Source: Ehretia macrophylla
Taxonomy: Eukaryota; Streptophyta; Magnoliopsida; Boraginales; Ehretiaceae
Direction: 5' to 3'
NCBI GenBank assembly: GCA_037974665.1
Contig: CM075778.1
Location: forward strand, 23,688,001-23,752,000
Length of the DNA stretch: 64,000 nt
Numbering within the stretch: the stretch's first letter is position 1; the number at the start of each line of letters is the position of its first letter. The position numbers were made by a program, and so were the translations under genes. Positions 24,246 to 34,976 of the stretch are shown piece after piece. The notes beneath the pieces were generated by a model, which saw nothing but the letters and a program-made list of their open reading frames with translations, did no database searches and was not told the origin of the DNA.

Positions 24246-24258
24246 AAGGGGGATAGGG
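24246..24258 (+). promoter_or_regulatory. Polypurine tract of gypsy element A
   Basis: AAGGGGGATAGGG directly precedes the 3' LTR start (TGGACACCCGGG), the expected site for plus-strand DNA priming. Confidence 0.75.
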
Positions 24259-25725
24259 TGGACACCCGGGAATTGCATCACCTCTTTTAAATAACCATTG
24301 CATAAATTACTTGAGCATTTTATGTGCATTACTTTTCTTGTTTAATTGATTTACTATTGAGCACTATTCATAAGAAATTTGAAAGTTTTAAATGCTCGAT
24401 TTAATATTTTTCCTAAACCACATGGCATATAAAAGGAGTCGGGATATGGTAGTTTTGAGCTTTAGGGGTCGGGAGTGTGCGTTTGAAAAATGATTTTTGC
24501 TTCGTTTGAATAGTATTACGTATGTAGAAACATTAGTTTGATTTAAGTAGCATTTAATTGGAGTTAAAGCCTATTTAACTAAGTTTTTATGACCTTTGAC
24601 TTAATATTGTATAACTTACTCATACATATACTAAACATATTACACATATATACCTTATACTCATAAAAAACAAAAGCTAAAACTACCCAAAAAGTCCCCT
24701 TGAACCCGACAACCCTAGGAGCCAAAGAGGAAACATTTCTTCAACTTTTGAGCAAGACTTTGGTCCTTTGGCTTGGTCTAGGAGGAGTTTGGAGCACTAG
24801 GGAGCATCAACCACTTGTCTACAACATCATTGTAAGGGAGTTTTGCATTTTCTTGATGTTTTAAGTTTATGTTAAAGTTTCAACATTTCTTGAATTGTTG
24901 CTATTGGCCTATATTATGCTTAAATGTTGTTTAATACATCTTCTACAAGCTTTATATACATTGATTGTATTGTGTAAAAGCTATTTCCATGGTTGAATTT
25001 TGTGATTGCAAAATAGATGATGAATAGTAATATTTTTAGGGTTTTGCTATAGTTTGCTAATTAGAATGAATTGAGGCTTTCTCTAGGTGCTTTAGACATT
25101 ATAGGAACTAGTTAAACTCTCACATGTAGTTAGGTTGCTCAAATTTGAGTTAAAGTGCAAAGTTAGCCAACTTTAAAAAAAGGGGTTTTCCTCAAAATAC
25201 AATCCAGGCTCGTTTAGACTTTGGATTAGGTATCCTTGGGGCATGGAATCACTTTTGGTGCTTTCGTTGCGTTAAATTGGGGTTCAGAAATGGTAGGTGT
25301 AGTTAAAACCCACTCGGGGCCTTCCTGAGTTTTTGCCTCCAAAACGGGTTTTTATGGCCTTGATCGGTGTCCTTTGACTTCATTAGGGTTGTAGAATGAT
25401 TGGATATTAGTTTTGTAACTTTGAAATACATATAGGAGAAGAAAAACTTGGTTAAAGAAAGGGGAAAAGTGGCAAGTGACTACTTTGGTGCTTATAAGTG
25501 CTTGCAAAGTTGTTATTATGTATTTATATACTTGTCTAAAGTATATTTGAGCTAGTTGAGAAGGTTGTGTGGAAAGATAGGTTGTTTGCCTCTTTTGGAA
25601 TTATATAGCTATTTCGTGTATATTGGCTTATATTGTGAATAATTGTGATGGCGGCCTACTTTGCCGACCCTCTTACGTGTTATTTGATGTTCTTGATTCT
25701 TGTGGACTTTGTTCGGGGTTGCGCA
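24259..25725 (+). repeat. 3' LTR of gypsy element A, first part
   Basis: Matches the first 1.47 kb of the 5' LTR with scattered differences. It stops at ..GTTCGGGGTTGCGCA, where the nested solo LTR begins. The last five bases GCGCA are one copy of that insertion's target duplication. Confidence 0.88.
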
Positions 25726-28187
25726 TGTAATGCCCCGAACCCAACCCCACGCTATAAGTCAAGTCCAGACCCATCACTCTGACAGAGTCTCCTCTGTGCC
25801 GTGGACTAAACTGTTACCTGCAAATAGCCACATACAAACTTTGATTCAAAAACAACAACACATACAAACTATCCTGCAAGCTATCCATAGTTAAGCCAAG
25901 ATCTCAAGGCCATCCGAGCCTTAGAGCAACAAAACCTACTTATAGCACACAAGCATGCAAGGCAATGCTAACTTTAACTATAAGTAGTTGTGTACAACTA
26001 TATCCAAGTTCTACTATCAAGTTAATAAACACACAAGCATGCAATAAGAGAAGTAATCTAGAATCCATTATTACATGCCATCTAACTTCATATCCAACAT
26101 ACAAGATTATAACTCCCAAGTATATATATAAGACCCCAGGGTCTCAAAACACAACAACTAACAACAACTCCACGCAAACTGCACATATGATCAACCTTAT
26201 CACACAGGAATCAAGGAATCTGATCTACTTGCACTTCTTCTTTTTCCTCTACTGCTACTAGCTGGGGATTTACCTTAGCTTCTCCTGAAACATGTTAAAT
26301 GAGGAGTAAGCAACAAGATTGCCCAGCGAGGGAGGTGATACAGCATACCGGGGCGTGCAATATGATATGCAATTACAGAAAGTCATAAATATAACGCAAA
26401 GTAACAAGATTAAATAGTCAAATAAATAACCATATTTTAAAAAGGATACGGTTCCACTTCAAGTCTTCAATCACGTACCACGAGCCACGAACTTCACGTA
26501 AGTGCCGGCAAACCCTTACTCCTCCAAGTGTGGGATACTTTGGATGTATTCCGATCCTATGACCCTTTCTTCTAAGGCAGGTCCATATGCCCAGTAGGTG
26601 AACCACGCCTCTGGGGTAGTGGAGTATACTCAACGAGAAAGAAAATAGGCACTATGGTAGTCGAGAGAGCACGGCAAGCCCAACGCCGCCCGTGTTTTTC
26701 GATACTACCATGTCCGAAAAGGTTACGCAACACCAATCCATAAGATTCAAGAACAACAATTAACAAGTAAAAGGGTCGACAAAGTAGGCCGCCCTCGTAT
26801 AAACACATTATAAACCAACATGTGCACGAGATAGCTATATAGTCTTAAAAGAGGCAAACAACATAACTTTGTCTACAATCTACTCAAATAGCTCAATTAC
26901 ACTTTAGATAATCATATAAGCATATGATAACACATCTACAAGCATTAGATGCTTCAAAATAGTCAAAATACTACTTTTCCCCTTTCTTTAGCCAAGTTTT
27001 CCTTCTCCTATGTGCATTTCAAAGTTACAAAACCACATTCTAATCATACTACATTCCTAATTAAACCAAAAGACACCTATCAAGATCATGAAGACCCATT
27101 TGAGAAGCAAAAGCTCGGGAAGGCCCCTAGTGGGTTTTAACTACAACTACCCTATCTGAACCCCAATTTCATGCAACGAAAGAACCAAAAGTGCTTCCTT
27201 GCCCTAAGGATACCTAATCCAAAGTCCAAACGAGCCCATATTACGTTTTGTGAAAAACCTCCTTTTTAAAGTTAACCAATTTCACAATCTAGCTTATTTT
27301 CGGGCAATTCAAACTCACGTGAGCTTTTGTCTAGTTCCACTAATGTCTAAAGCACCTAAATGAAGCCTCAATTCAAATTAATTAGCAAGTTTTAGCAAAA
27401 CCTTAACTTTGAGCACTATTCATTATCTCTTTTAATGCAACCAAGCTTTCAACCATGGAATTAGCTATTACACCTCACAATCATGGTCTAGAGATCATAA
27501 ATAACATGCATTTCATAATATATAAGCATATCTAAAGTAATAAGCAACAAATCACAAAAATGCAAAACTTGACATAATCTTTAAAACAATGAAAATGCTA
27601 TATCCCTCACAATTTTAAAGATGCAAGCAAGTGGTAGGAGTTTCTAGTTGCCTTAAATCCCTTCCTAGACCAAGCCAAGAGTCAAGCTAGCAAGATTTGT
27701 TGAAGAATTTTTCTCCTTTTTCTCCTTAAGGGTGTCGGTTTTGGGGAGAGGGACTTAGAGGGTATTTTTAGCTTTGTTTTGATGAGTAGTTTATTTAAAT
27801 GGTGTTAATTTGAGCATATAGGTATGTATGTCCAATTAGTTGTGGTCAAATGCTACAAAAAAACTTGGTCAAATGAGCTTAAATGCTAATTAAAATGCCA
27901 CTATCTCAAACTAATGTTTCCATACGTAACACTATTCAAATGATGCGGAAAAAATTTTCCAAATGCATGCTCCTGAGCTCAAAAGTCCAAAATGACAAGT
28001 TCCCGATTCCTTTTATGTGTCATATGGCTTAGGAAAAATATTAAATCGAACTTTTAAAACGGTAAATTTCCTTATGAATAGTAGCCTCAAAATAAAACAA
28101 TTAAGCAGAAAAGTGATGCACATAAGAATGTTCAAGTAAATATGCAACAGTTATATAAGAATTGTGATGAAATTCCAGGGCGTCATA
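25726..28187 (-). mobile_element. Solo LTR, inverted, nested in the 3' LTR of element A
   Basis: 2462 bases that read, in reverse, as an LTR of the same broad family (reverse start TATGACGCCCTGGAATT, reverse end ..GGGGCATTACA). GCGCA flanks it on both sides (25721-25725 and 28188-28192). It has no interior, so it arose by insertion followed by LTR-LTR recombination. Its first base pair of the TG terminus has mutated. Open frames inside have no domain signature. Confidence 0.88.
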
Positions 28188-29174
28188 GCGCAACCTTTCT
28201 CGGACATGGTAGCGTCGAGAAACATAGGCGGCGTCGGGCTTGCCGTGCTCCCTCGACTATCATGGTGCCTATTCCCTTTTCTCTCGCTGAGTATACTCCA
28301 CTACCCCAGATGCATGGTTTACCTGCTGGGCATATGGATCTACCTCAGGAGAAAAGGTCGTAGGATCGGGGTACATCCGGAGTACCCCACTTTGGAGGAA
28401 TAAGGGTTTACCGACACTTGCTTGAAGATTATGGCTCGTGGTTCGAGATTGAAGACAAGAAGTGAACCGTATCCTTTTTGTATGTGGTTAATTACTTGTC
28501 TAATTAGTTGTGTTATTGGATGTTGAACATGTTATTACTTTTGTATATCCTGTTGCATATCATGTTGCACGCCCCGGTATGCTGTATCACCTCCCTCGTT
28601 GGGCAACATTGTTGCTTACTCCTCATTTAACATGTTTCAGGAGAGCCTGAGGTAGATCCCTAGCCAGTAGTTGTAGTAGAAGAAGAAGAAGTGCAGGTTG
28701 AGCAATTTCCGTGACTTCTTGTGTGTGAAGGTTAGCTGACACGTGCTGCTTGTGTGTAATAGTTGGTTGTTGTTCTTTTTGAGACCAGGTGGTCTTATGT
28801 ATATTTGGTAGATATAATAACTTGAAATCTTGTATAATGGATAGCAAATTAGATGACATGAAATAATAGATTCTAGTTTTCTTCTTTTATTGCATGCTTG
28901 TGTGCTTAATGGAACTATTTATAGTTAAAGTTAGAATTGCCTTGCATGCTCGTATGCTATATGTAGATTTTGTCATTCCAAGGCTCGGATGGCCTTGAAG
29001 AGCTGGTTGGTATGTAATTCATAAAAGCTAGGTTCCATAATTGTTTGAATGTGGTTCAAGAGTTGTATGTGATTATTGGCAGATGCCAGTTTAGTCCATG
29101 GTACAGAGAAGACTCTATCCATGTGACGGGTCCGGACTTGACCTATAGCGTAGGGTTGGGTTCGGGGAATTACA
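28188..29174 (+). repeat. 3' LTR of gypsy element A, second part
   Basis: Resumes at GCGCAACCTTTCTCGGACAT, matching the 5' LTR from about 18232, and runs to ..GGGAATTACA. It is followed by GTTTC, the target duplication of the whole element. Confidence 0.88.
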
Positions 29175-29262
29175 GTTTCTATTTTGGCTCCTTAGTCAAT
29201 ATAAGGAGTGAAGTCTTTTTTTTTTTTACTCCAAAAGTCTTTCTATATTAGAGAGCCTTTAA

Positions 29263-29662
29263 GGCTCTGTTTGGCTTAACTTTTAAACACTTAAAAACGC
29301 TTTCTGTGAATTTAAAAGTTGAAGATAACTTGTTTGGTCCATTTCTGAAATAGCTTTTAATTATAAATATTGAAGCTAAAAAAAGCTGAAAAATAAGAAA
29401 CTCTAAATTGGAGGTTTTAAAAAAAGTCTTTTGTGAATCTGTTTTTACATAATGCGGGAAGATATATATATTTTTTTCTCAAATATACCTTCCATATTTT
29501 TAAAAGTCTGATATTACTCTTAAAATTTTTAAAATCCCAACATTGCCTAACATAGGCCAAACAGTTAACTGCTCTTATTCAACCACACTTCTAACAAAGG
29601 CTTTACTCTAAAAGCTCTACAACTCGAAAACTAAAATTTTAGAATTAGGCCAACACAGAGCC
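29263..29662. mobile_element. Harbinger/Tourist-like MITE, 400 bp
   Basis: Left end GGCTCTGTTTGGC and right end in reverse GGCTCTGTGTTGGCC form terminal inverted repeats. TAA stands on both sides (29260-29262 and 29663-29665). The interior is AT-rich and non-coding. It lies only 83 bases after the target duplication of gypsy element A. Confidence 0.75.
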
Positions 29663-29665
29663 TAA

Positions 29666-30383
29666 ATTCATTTTTTGGCTCTCTGGATGTGGATAACCAA
29701 TTTGGCTACCTATTCATATCAAATATTTTAATTTGATAAAAATATGATTAAAAGAAGAAAATAAATTAAAATGTTTGCATTTTTGATCCTCGCTGGGTGC
29801 TTTTTATCAATCTTTACCAATTATCTCTTTATTATTATTATTATTATTCTTTTTAGAATTCTCTCTTTATTTATGATGTAGCATGAATATGTCAACCTGA
29901 GCTCTAAAATACAACCCTGTTAGCAGGTCCAAAGAGTAGAGGCAAAACAAACCCGACCTTACCGACTTCTTTAAATCCGGCCTTGTTCAATGTATTTGTG
30001 ACCAAGTTAACAGGTCCATGGATGAAGTGTATAAAGATAAGCACGAAGGAAGAGTCCCTCGAAGTGAAGGAAGCCTTGAATTAAAATGGATAACTTCCAT
30101 ATCCTAGATTTAAGGGATTCGTTCTTATCAGCCTTGGCATCCAGTAAGCATAAATACACCTCACTCAATTGGCAACAGGTATCAAAGATTTCATCTACAT
30201 TCTCCACATACTGCTATTAAGCATTCATAAGGGTTTATAATTGATTTGAGCATTAGAGGAGGATCTTGGAGATACTTCGAGATCCTTTGTTTTGCAAGTA
30301 ATTAGGTTGGCGTATCATATCCAGCTAGCTACCAAGTCGGATCAACCTTCCAATCACTACTTACAAAGTTTTACCTTAATAGG
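29666..30383 (+). repeat. Probable LTR remnant of a Tat-like gypsy element
   Basis: The stretch leads directly into a TTGGTGCCGTTTGTGGGAAC boundary sequence (30384) that typically follows the 5' LTR of Tat/Ogre-group plant elements. I cannot place the left LTR boundary, and no matching 3' LTR lies in the window. Confidence 0.4.
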
Positions 30384-30433
30384 TTGGTGCCGTTTGTGGG
30401 AACAAAAGCTAACTCACTGAGCATACCATAATA

Positions 30434-30619
30434 GTGAATACTCGAAGCCAAAGTCATACCAGCAGGAACCAAGTCGGTCTTGAGGAATTACATTTGCGGG
30501 GTCCAGCACCCCTAGAAGTTAACCCTCCACCATCAGTGCCGATGGCAGCAACTACCCCAGCCATCACGGTGGTACATCAACATATACAGTTCTTAATTAA
30601 CCAGTCCTGGACCTCATAA
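30434..30619 (+). pseudogene. Truncated start of Tat-like gag
   Basis: MNTRSQSHTSRNQ.. begins 50 bases after the TTGGTGCCGTTTGTGGG motif, as in Tat-group gypsy elements. The frame runs only 61 codons and its last part enters an inverted copia LTR fragment at about 30585, so gag is cut off by a later rearrangement. Confidence 0.5.
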
Positions 30620-30755
30620 TAATCAGATCACTATCTAATTGCTACGAGCCCAATTAAATTAATATTTAGGACGATCCTAAAAATTAATTTAATCTTTTCT
30701 CTAATCCAATTAATTTACAAATTCCTTTTGTGTGTAACCTCTAGGGTTCATAATG
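30585..30755 (-). repeat. Inverted fragment of the copia C LTR
   Basis: Its reverse complement aligns with the middle of the copia LTRs (34250-34395 and 47985-48130), including the phrases GACTGGTTAATTAAGA, AGATAGTGATCTG and TTTTTAGGATCGTCCTAAAT. It is the LTR part that should stand just before the plus-strand LTR remnant at 31160, but it is turned round. Confidence 0.7.
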
Positions 30756-30964
30756 CCACCTCTATATTTATTAGTAACGTATCCGTGTCTTGTGAACTTG
30801 TAGTTAGTTAAGTAATATTTTATCATTTGTATTAATATTATCAATCAACTTATATGTTGGTAATCGTTAAATTAACTTTTTCATAAAAAAAAGGTTAAGC
30901 TTAACATTTTTTTGTTATTAATCCAACTATCAAAATTTAGAACACACTAATCACACAAAAAAAA
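30756..30964. other. Unassigned AT-rich spacer
   Basis: Lies between the inverted LTR piece and the hAT-like end. No gene or clear repeat boundary seen. Confidence 0.4.
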
Positions 30965-31159
30965 AGATGGGCTAGCTTAGCCCAGCTCGTGAATCGTGGT
31001 AGCAGGCTCGTGGGCCGAGCTGGGTCCTACATTTCAAAAATTGAGCCCAACCCAGCTCAACCCACTAAACATATGTGCTGAGCCGGACTCATTTTTTTTA
31101 ACACATGATTTGGCTGGGTCGTGTCGAACCGTGCCGGGCTGGCCCATTTGCCAGCTCTA
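30965..31159. mobile_element. hAT-like MITE end
   Basis: The right end read in reverse, TAGAGCTGGCAAATGGGCCA, followed by GCCCGGCACGG-type sequence, resembles Ac/hAT termini of plants. Several GGCCC/AGCCC inverted motifs lie inside. It abuts the copia LTR remnant exactly at 31160. I could not find the left terminus or an 8-bp target duplication. Confidence 0.45.
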
Positions 31160-31526
31160 AGTCCACATATGACCCTAGGTCATGTGTGACTCTTATATAT
31201 TGTAGTATTTTGACAGATAAAGAGCTAGCACACTTTTTCTCAAGTCAGAAAAAATAGGATTTCTCTAGGAACTCTGGTGGGGGTGAAATCCAATTGATAG
31301 AGTAAATTTTGTGTAGACTAAACTTGGAGGCTTCATGCGTGGGATGCTCATCTCAGATTCTTCTGAAATTTTCGCGTCAAGAGGTAATTCTAAAACTATG
31401 GATTAAATTTAATTAGATTAAATTTATTGCGTGATATTAAATTTGCGTTAATAAGCATGAACGGATACATGAATATTATTCCGTTGCGTAATTGAAATTT
31501 TTAATTATCATGTATGTTTCCCAACA
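31160..31526 (+). repeat. 5' LTR remnant of copia C (last 367 bp)
   Basis: Aligns with the ends of the other two copies (34400-34725 and 58264-58560): ACATATGACCCTAGGTCAT, AGCTAGCACA, GGATTTCTCTAGGAA, ..TTCCCAACA. The earlier 1 kb is missing or moved (see the inverted fragment at 30585-30755). Confidence 0.85.
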
Positions 31527-31541
31527 GTAATATCAGAGCCA
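31527..31541 (+). promoter_or_regulatory. Primer-binding site of copia C
   Basis: GTAATATCAGAGCCA follows the LTR end. It equals the iMet primer site TGGTATCAGAGCCA apart from the first bases. Confidence 0.7.
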
Positions 31542-33144
31542 TCGTTCATGCTTATTACGCGATTTGTACGTTTATGACACAATTTCTATGTTTCTAAATA
31601 TTATTGATTAAAAGTAGTTTAATCTTCATGCTCATAATAATTGCCCTGTTTAAAATATTTTTTCCCAAATTATTATGTAAAAGGATTTTTACATGATTAG
31701 ATATTTTTTCATGAAAAAGGGTTTTCTTGAAAATTTATATATTATGTTTTTATTTTTTTAGAATATTTAAAAATAGTTTTAAAATAAATAAAAAATTTGG
31801 ACATCCCTTCCTCACCCGCCGGCAGCACAGGGTTGCTGCCGACGGTGCAGTACAAGGTAGAGGCGACAGGTGTTGTGGCCTAGACGTAACGCACTGTGTA
31901 GCAGGGCTGCATTGTTGGGCAGCGCAGCCTCGCTATATACAGCGGTACTACTGCAGCCAGTGGCAAAAGTTTTTCAAAGAGAGAGGGGCAGCAGTTGAGA
32001 AGAAAAGGAAAAGAAAAAAAATTAATTTTAGGGTTAGTGTTTTTGATCTAGATTCGGATCCAAATTTGGATCCGGGTCCAGGTCCGAACCCATGACCCAA
32101 AAAAGGTTGTGGGGTTGTTGGGTTTTAAGTTGGACTTGGACCTTTTATTTTTCTTTTTAAATTGGACTATTGGGCTATTGAGCTGTTGGGTTTGTTTTAA
32201 GAAGAAGTTTTTAAAACTATTGGCCTAAGTGTTTTAAATAAATTAATTGGACTGGTTTTATTTATATTTCAGCCCAAATCTATTTTTGACCCAATGTCAT
32301 TTGTTTAAAGCCCAAAATAATATTTAGAGATTTTTATTTAATAAATGGTTTATTAAATTAAATAAATAAAAGGTATTTTATTTATGAGATATTATGCTTA
32401 TTTAATAAATGGTTTATTAAATTAGGCAAAATAATATAATGAGATTATGGAATTAATTGTCCCATATTCGAGTGATTACCTTTGAATATATGATTATGTA
32501 CATGGATGATCATGGACTAGAAATTGTGAATGAATGAATGATTTATTTATTTACCTATTTTGGATTTTATGTAATTATTTAAATGGGGCTTGCATGCCTC
32601 TTGCTCATTTTGATAATGTAAAACCCCTATTCCCATTTATGTATCCCACTAGATTAGGAATCTATGTACATAAATGTAACAAGAAGATCAAGCAGGACGC
32701 ATCAAGGAACTGGTGGATTCGGTTCACAGGATGAGTTTTGTGAAGCCCAACAAGGAGTATCCTAGTAATTGGGCCCTATATTGTTTTAGGAATTCAACCT
32801 TGTGGCTCGGGTTGATAGTGCTTCTAGTCCATGATCATCCCATTTATTTCATGCATTTATTTATTTATGCAATATATATTAAATGCGTGGATGTTTCTAA
32901 TTTTAGTTTATGAGATAAATTGAAATCGGAATCATGTAAAAAGTAAGACCTTAATTAAAGACCAGCAAACATTCTCACTCCAAATATTAAGTTAAAAATG
33001 ATGTAGTCTAGAGTAGATTATATCATTGTCTTCCATTATCGTAGATTAGTTTATGTATTAGGCAAGTAAGTAGCTGACTATGAACACATATGAGTTATTT
33101 ATTTGTATTAATATGTAAACTAAGTCTATAAAACATGAGATGTA

Positions 33145-33218
33145 GGAGAATTTAGATTCTTACTGGCTACCAAAAATCTATCATGTGAGATATCGAAATT
33201 GCATTGATCCAAATTTCC
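33145..33218 (+). other. Leader hairpin 1 of copia C
   Basis: Loop AAAAATCTATCATGTGA (33172-33188). The outer arms GGAGAATTTAGATTC (33145-33159) and GATCCAAATTTCC (33206-33218) pair with two bulges and one mismatch. The inner part pairs poorly. Confidence 0.5.
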
Positions 33219-33240
33219 TGGGATAATGAGTTTGACTTAA

Positions 33241-33288
33241 ACAATTCTTAGAGACCAAAAATCTATAATATGAGGTCAGAGGAATTGT
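33241..33288 (+). other. Leader hairpin 2 of copia C
   Basis: Arms ACAATTCTTAGAGACC (33241-33256) and GGTCAGAGGAATTGT (33274-33288) pair as a 4-bp inner helix, a small internal loop and an 8-9-bp outer helix. The loop is AAAAATCTATAATATGA. Confidence 0.65.
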
Positions 33289-33312
33289 AGGCAACTAAAT
33301 TAGGATTTGTAT

Positions 33313-34725
33313 TGTTAGGAACGATGCCCTAAAAGCCAATAACTTGTAATTTTGGAATTATGAATAATGTATTATTTAATTTATTAAATCATTTAATATG
33401 AGTAGTTTATTTATTTATTATAAATTTTTTAATTAAATAAATTAAGTCATTAGAATACTATTTATATATTCCATCCTTAGGAGTAAGAATATGAGTAACA
33501 AAATCTATATTCACAAATATATTTTAAAAGTTGTCCCCGATCATAGGATAAATTAATTGAGCGTTAATTTATCCGGATAGATTGAATTACAGTCTACTAA
33601 CCAAATTATGTGAGATATTATTTGGGCGATTAGTCTCATATTGTTATAGTGGATGTATAGGTACTTGTTACAAACAAGTGACTGAACTTGACCACCAATA
33701 CAACAAATTACATGGAATGTCAATAATTCGTTGTATTATGTAATCATGCTATTAATCCTCATACTTGAGACACTACAGTTATCTCATGATTAGGAATACC
33801 ATAATTTGCTGGTGTAATTAAGCTGGTCCTAATCACGGATTAGACAATATATTCAGTGGTTATGATCTATTCTGTCATGGAGGTATGTGTGTGTAGATAC
33901 GGGAACTGTTAATTGGGAATCTTATGCGATCTAATTAATTAACTAGAAATCATTGGCTAATATGGAATAGTGGAAGTCGTTCCACAAATTGTTCATTGGT
34001 TACTAATTAAATAGATTTTGACATATGATCGAGTAATAGAGTTTGACGACCTAATCCATGACTCTGACAGTAGGATTCGATTGTATACAAATTACTAATG
34101 GGTTCACATACTTGTACTTCATCTTTAATTGAGTAATCGTGATATACTATTAGGCATCACTCGTGATTTGTGATTTAATTAGAACGAATTCTAATTTAAT
34201 TAATTAGTAGAATTAATTATTCACTGCCGATTAATGGTGAACCAAAGAGGTCACACACAAATAGAATTTGTAGATTAATTGGATTAAAGAAAAGATTAAA
34301 TTAAATTTAGAATCATCCTAAATATTAATTTAATCAGGCTCGTAATAATTGGATGGTGATCTGGTTATTATGGAGCTTAAGACTGGTTAGTTTAAGACCA
34401 GTCCACACATGACCCTAGGTCATATGTGTTTCCTATATATTATACTATTCTGACAGGAAAAGCTAGCACAATTTCTTAAGTCAAAATAGATATAGGATTT
34501 CTCTAGAAAACCTAGTGGGGGTGAAATCCAATTGACAAGCGCAGAGCTTGTTTCAGATCCTACAGTTATCTACGCTTCAAGAGATAATCTTGAAATTATT
34601 GTTGATTAAATTTAATTAGATTAAATTTATTATCTGTATTTAAATATGCGTAATAATCATGAACGGATACATGTATAATTTCTGCTACGTAATTAAATTT
34701 TAATTATCATGTATGTTTCACAACA
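33313..34725 (+). mobile_element. Solo LTR of the copia C family, nested in the leader
   Basis: 1413 bases, TGTTAGGAACGATGCCC to ..TTTCACAACA, flanked on both sides by TGTAT (33308-33312 and 34726-34730). It is the only uninterrupted LTR of this family in the window and a useful reference for the split 3' LTR. No primer site follows it, which confirms that it is not the 5' LTR of the coding region downstream. Confidence 0.88.
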
Positions 34726-34730
34726 TGTAT

Positions 34731-34976
34731 ATGATACATTGAATAAAGTGTTATTCACCTATTAGTCTTTGATTCACCAAAAATCTATAATGTGAGGTGA
34801 AACAAAGATTAATGGGCCCCTAATCCACTAAGAAACTCATTCATTTGATTTTTCATTTTCTACTAGGGAGTGTAGAATTTGAAAAACTTTAGTGGGGGTA
34901 CTATTTGATTTAAAGACCCAAATTGAATAGTTAATAATACATTATCTAATTTCAATTAATTATTTTATGCATTTAT
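34731..34976 (+). other. Leader of copia C, second part
   Basis: Joins to 33312 when the solo LTR is removed. It carries hairpin 3 (34758-34816) and a possible further hairpin at about 34835-34900 with arms CCACTAA / TTAGTGG and TTCTAC / GTAGAA. It ends at the gag start. Confidence 0.7.
34758..34816 (+). other. Leader hairpin 3 of copia C, best preserved
   Basis: A 21-nt left arm (34758-34778, ending GATTCACC) pairs with 34796-34816 (starting GGTGAAAC) through 20 of 21 positions including two G-T pairs. The only mismatch is A-A. The loop is AAAAATCTATAATGTGA. Confidence 0.75.

Larger units (their letters stand above)
16769..29174 (+). mobile_element. Ty3/gypsy LTR retrotransposon A (Tekay-like chromovirus), decayed, carrying a nested solo LTR
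   Basis: It starts TGTGACGCCCGGG and ends ..AATTACA. The 5-base sequence GTTTC flanks both ends (16764-16768 and 29175-29179), proving a single insertion. Long LTRs of about 2.45 kb bracket a 5-kb interior with gag, protease, reverse transcriptase, RNase H, integrase and a chromodomain-like tail in gypsy order. The interior has many stops and several frameshifts, so it cannot make a polyprotein. The 3' LTR is interrupted by an inverted solo LTR of the same broad family. The clade call rests on LTR size, iMet-type primer site and the C-terminal tail. Confidence 0.9.
31542..33312 (+). other. Untranslated leader of copia C, first part
   Basis: About 1.8 kb between primer site and nested solo LTR, with no gag-type frame. 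It contains a GC-rich patch at about 31805-31975 unlike its surroundings and two hairpins with a shared loop (33145-33218 and 33241-33288). The frame at 31727-32095 crosses the GC patch and has no recognisable domain. Confidence 0.7.

Noticed and set aside
31727-32095. 122-codon frame in the copia leader.
   Set aside because: It lies between primer site and gag, crosses a GC-rich patch, and has no match to copia proteins or other domains that I recognise.
33313-34725. Reading this LTR as the 5' LTR of the copia coding region.
   Set aside because: It has its own TGTAT target duplication and no primer site after it, and the leader continues on both sides. The true 5' LTR remnant with primer site ends at 31526.
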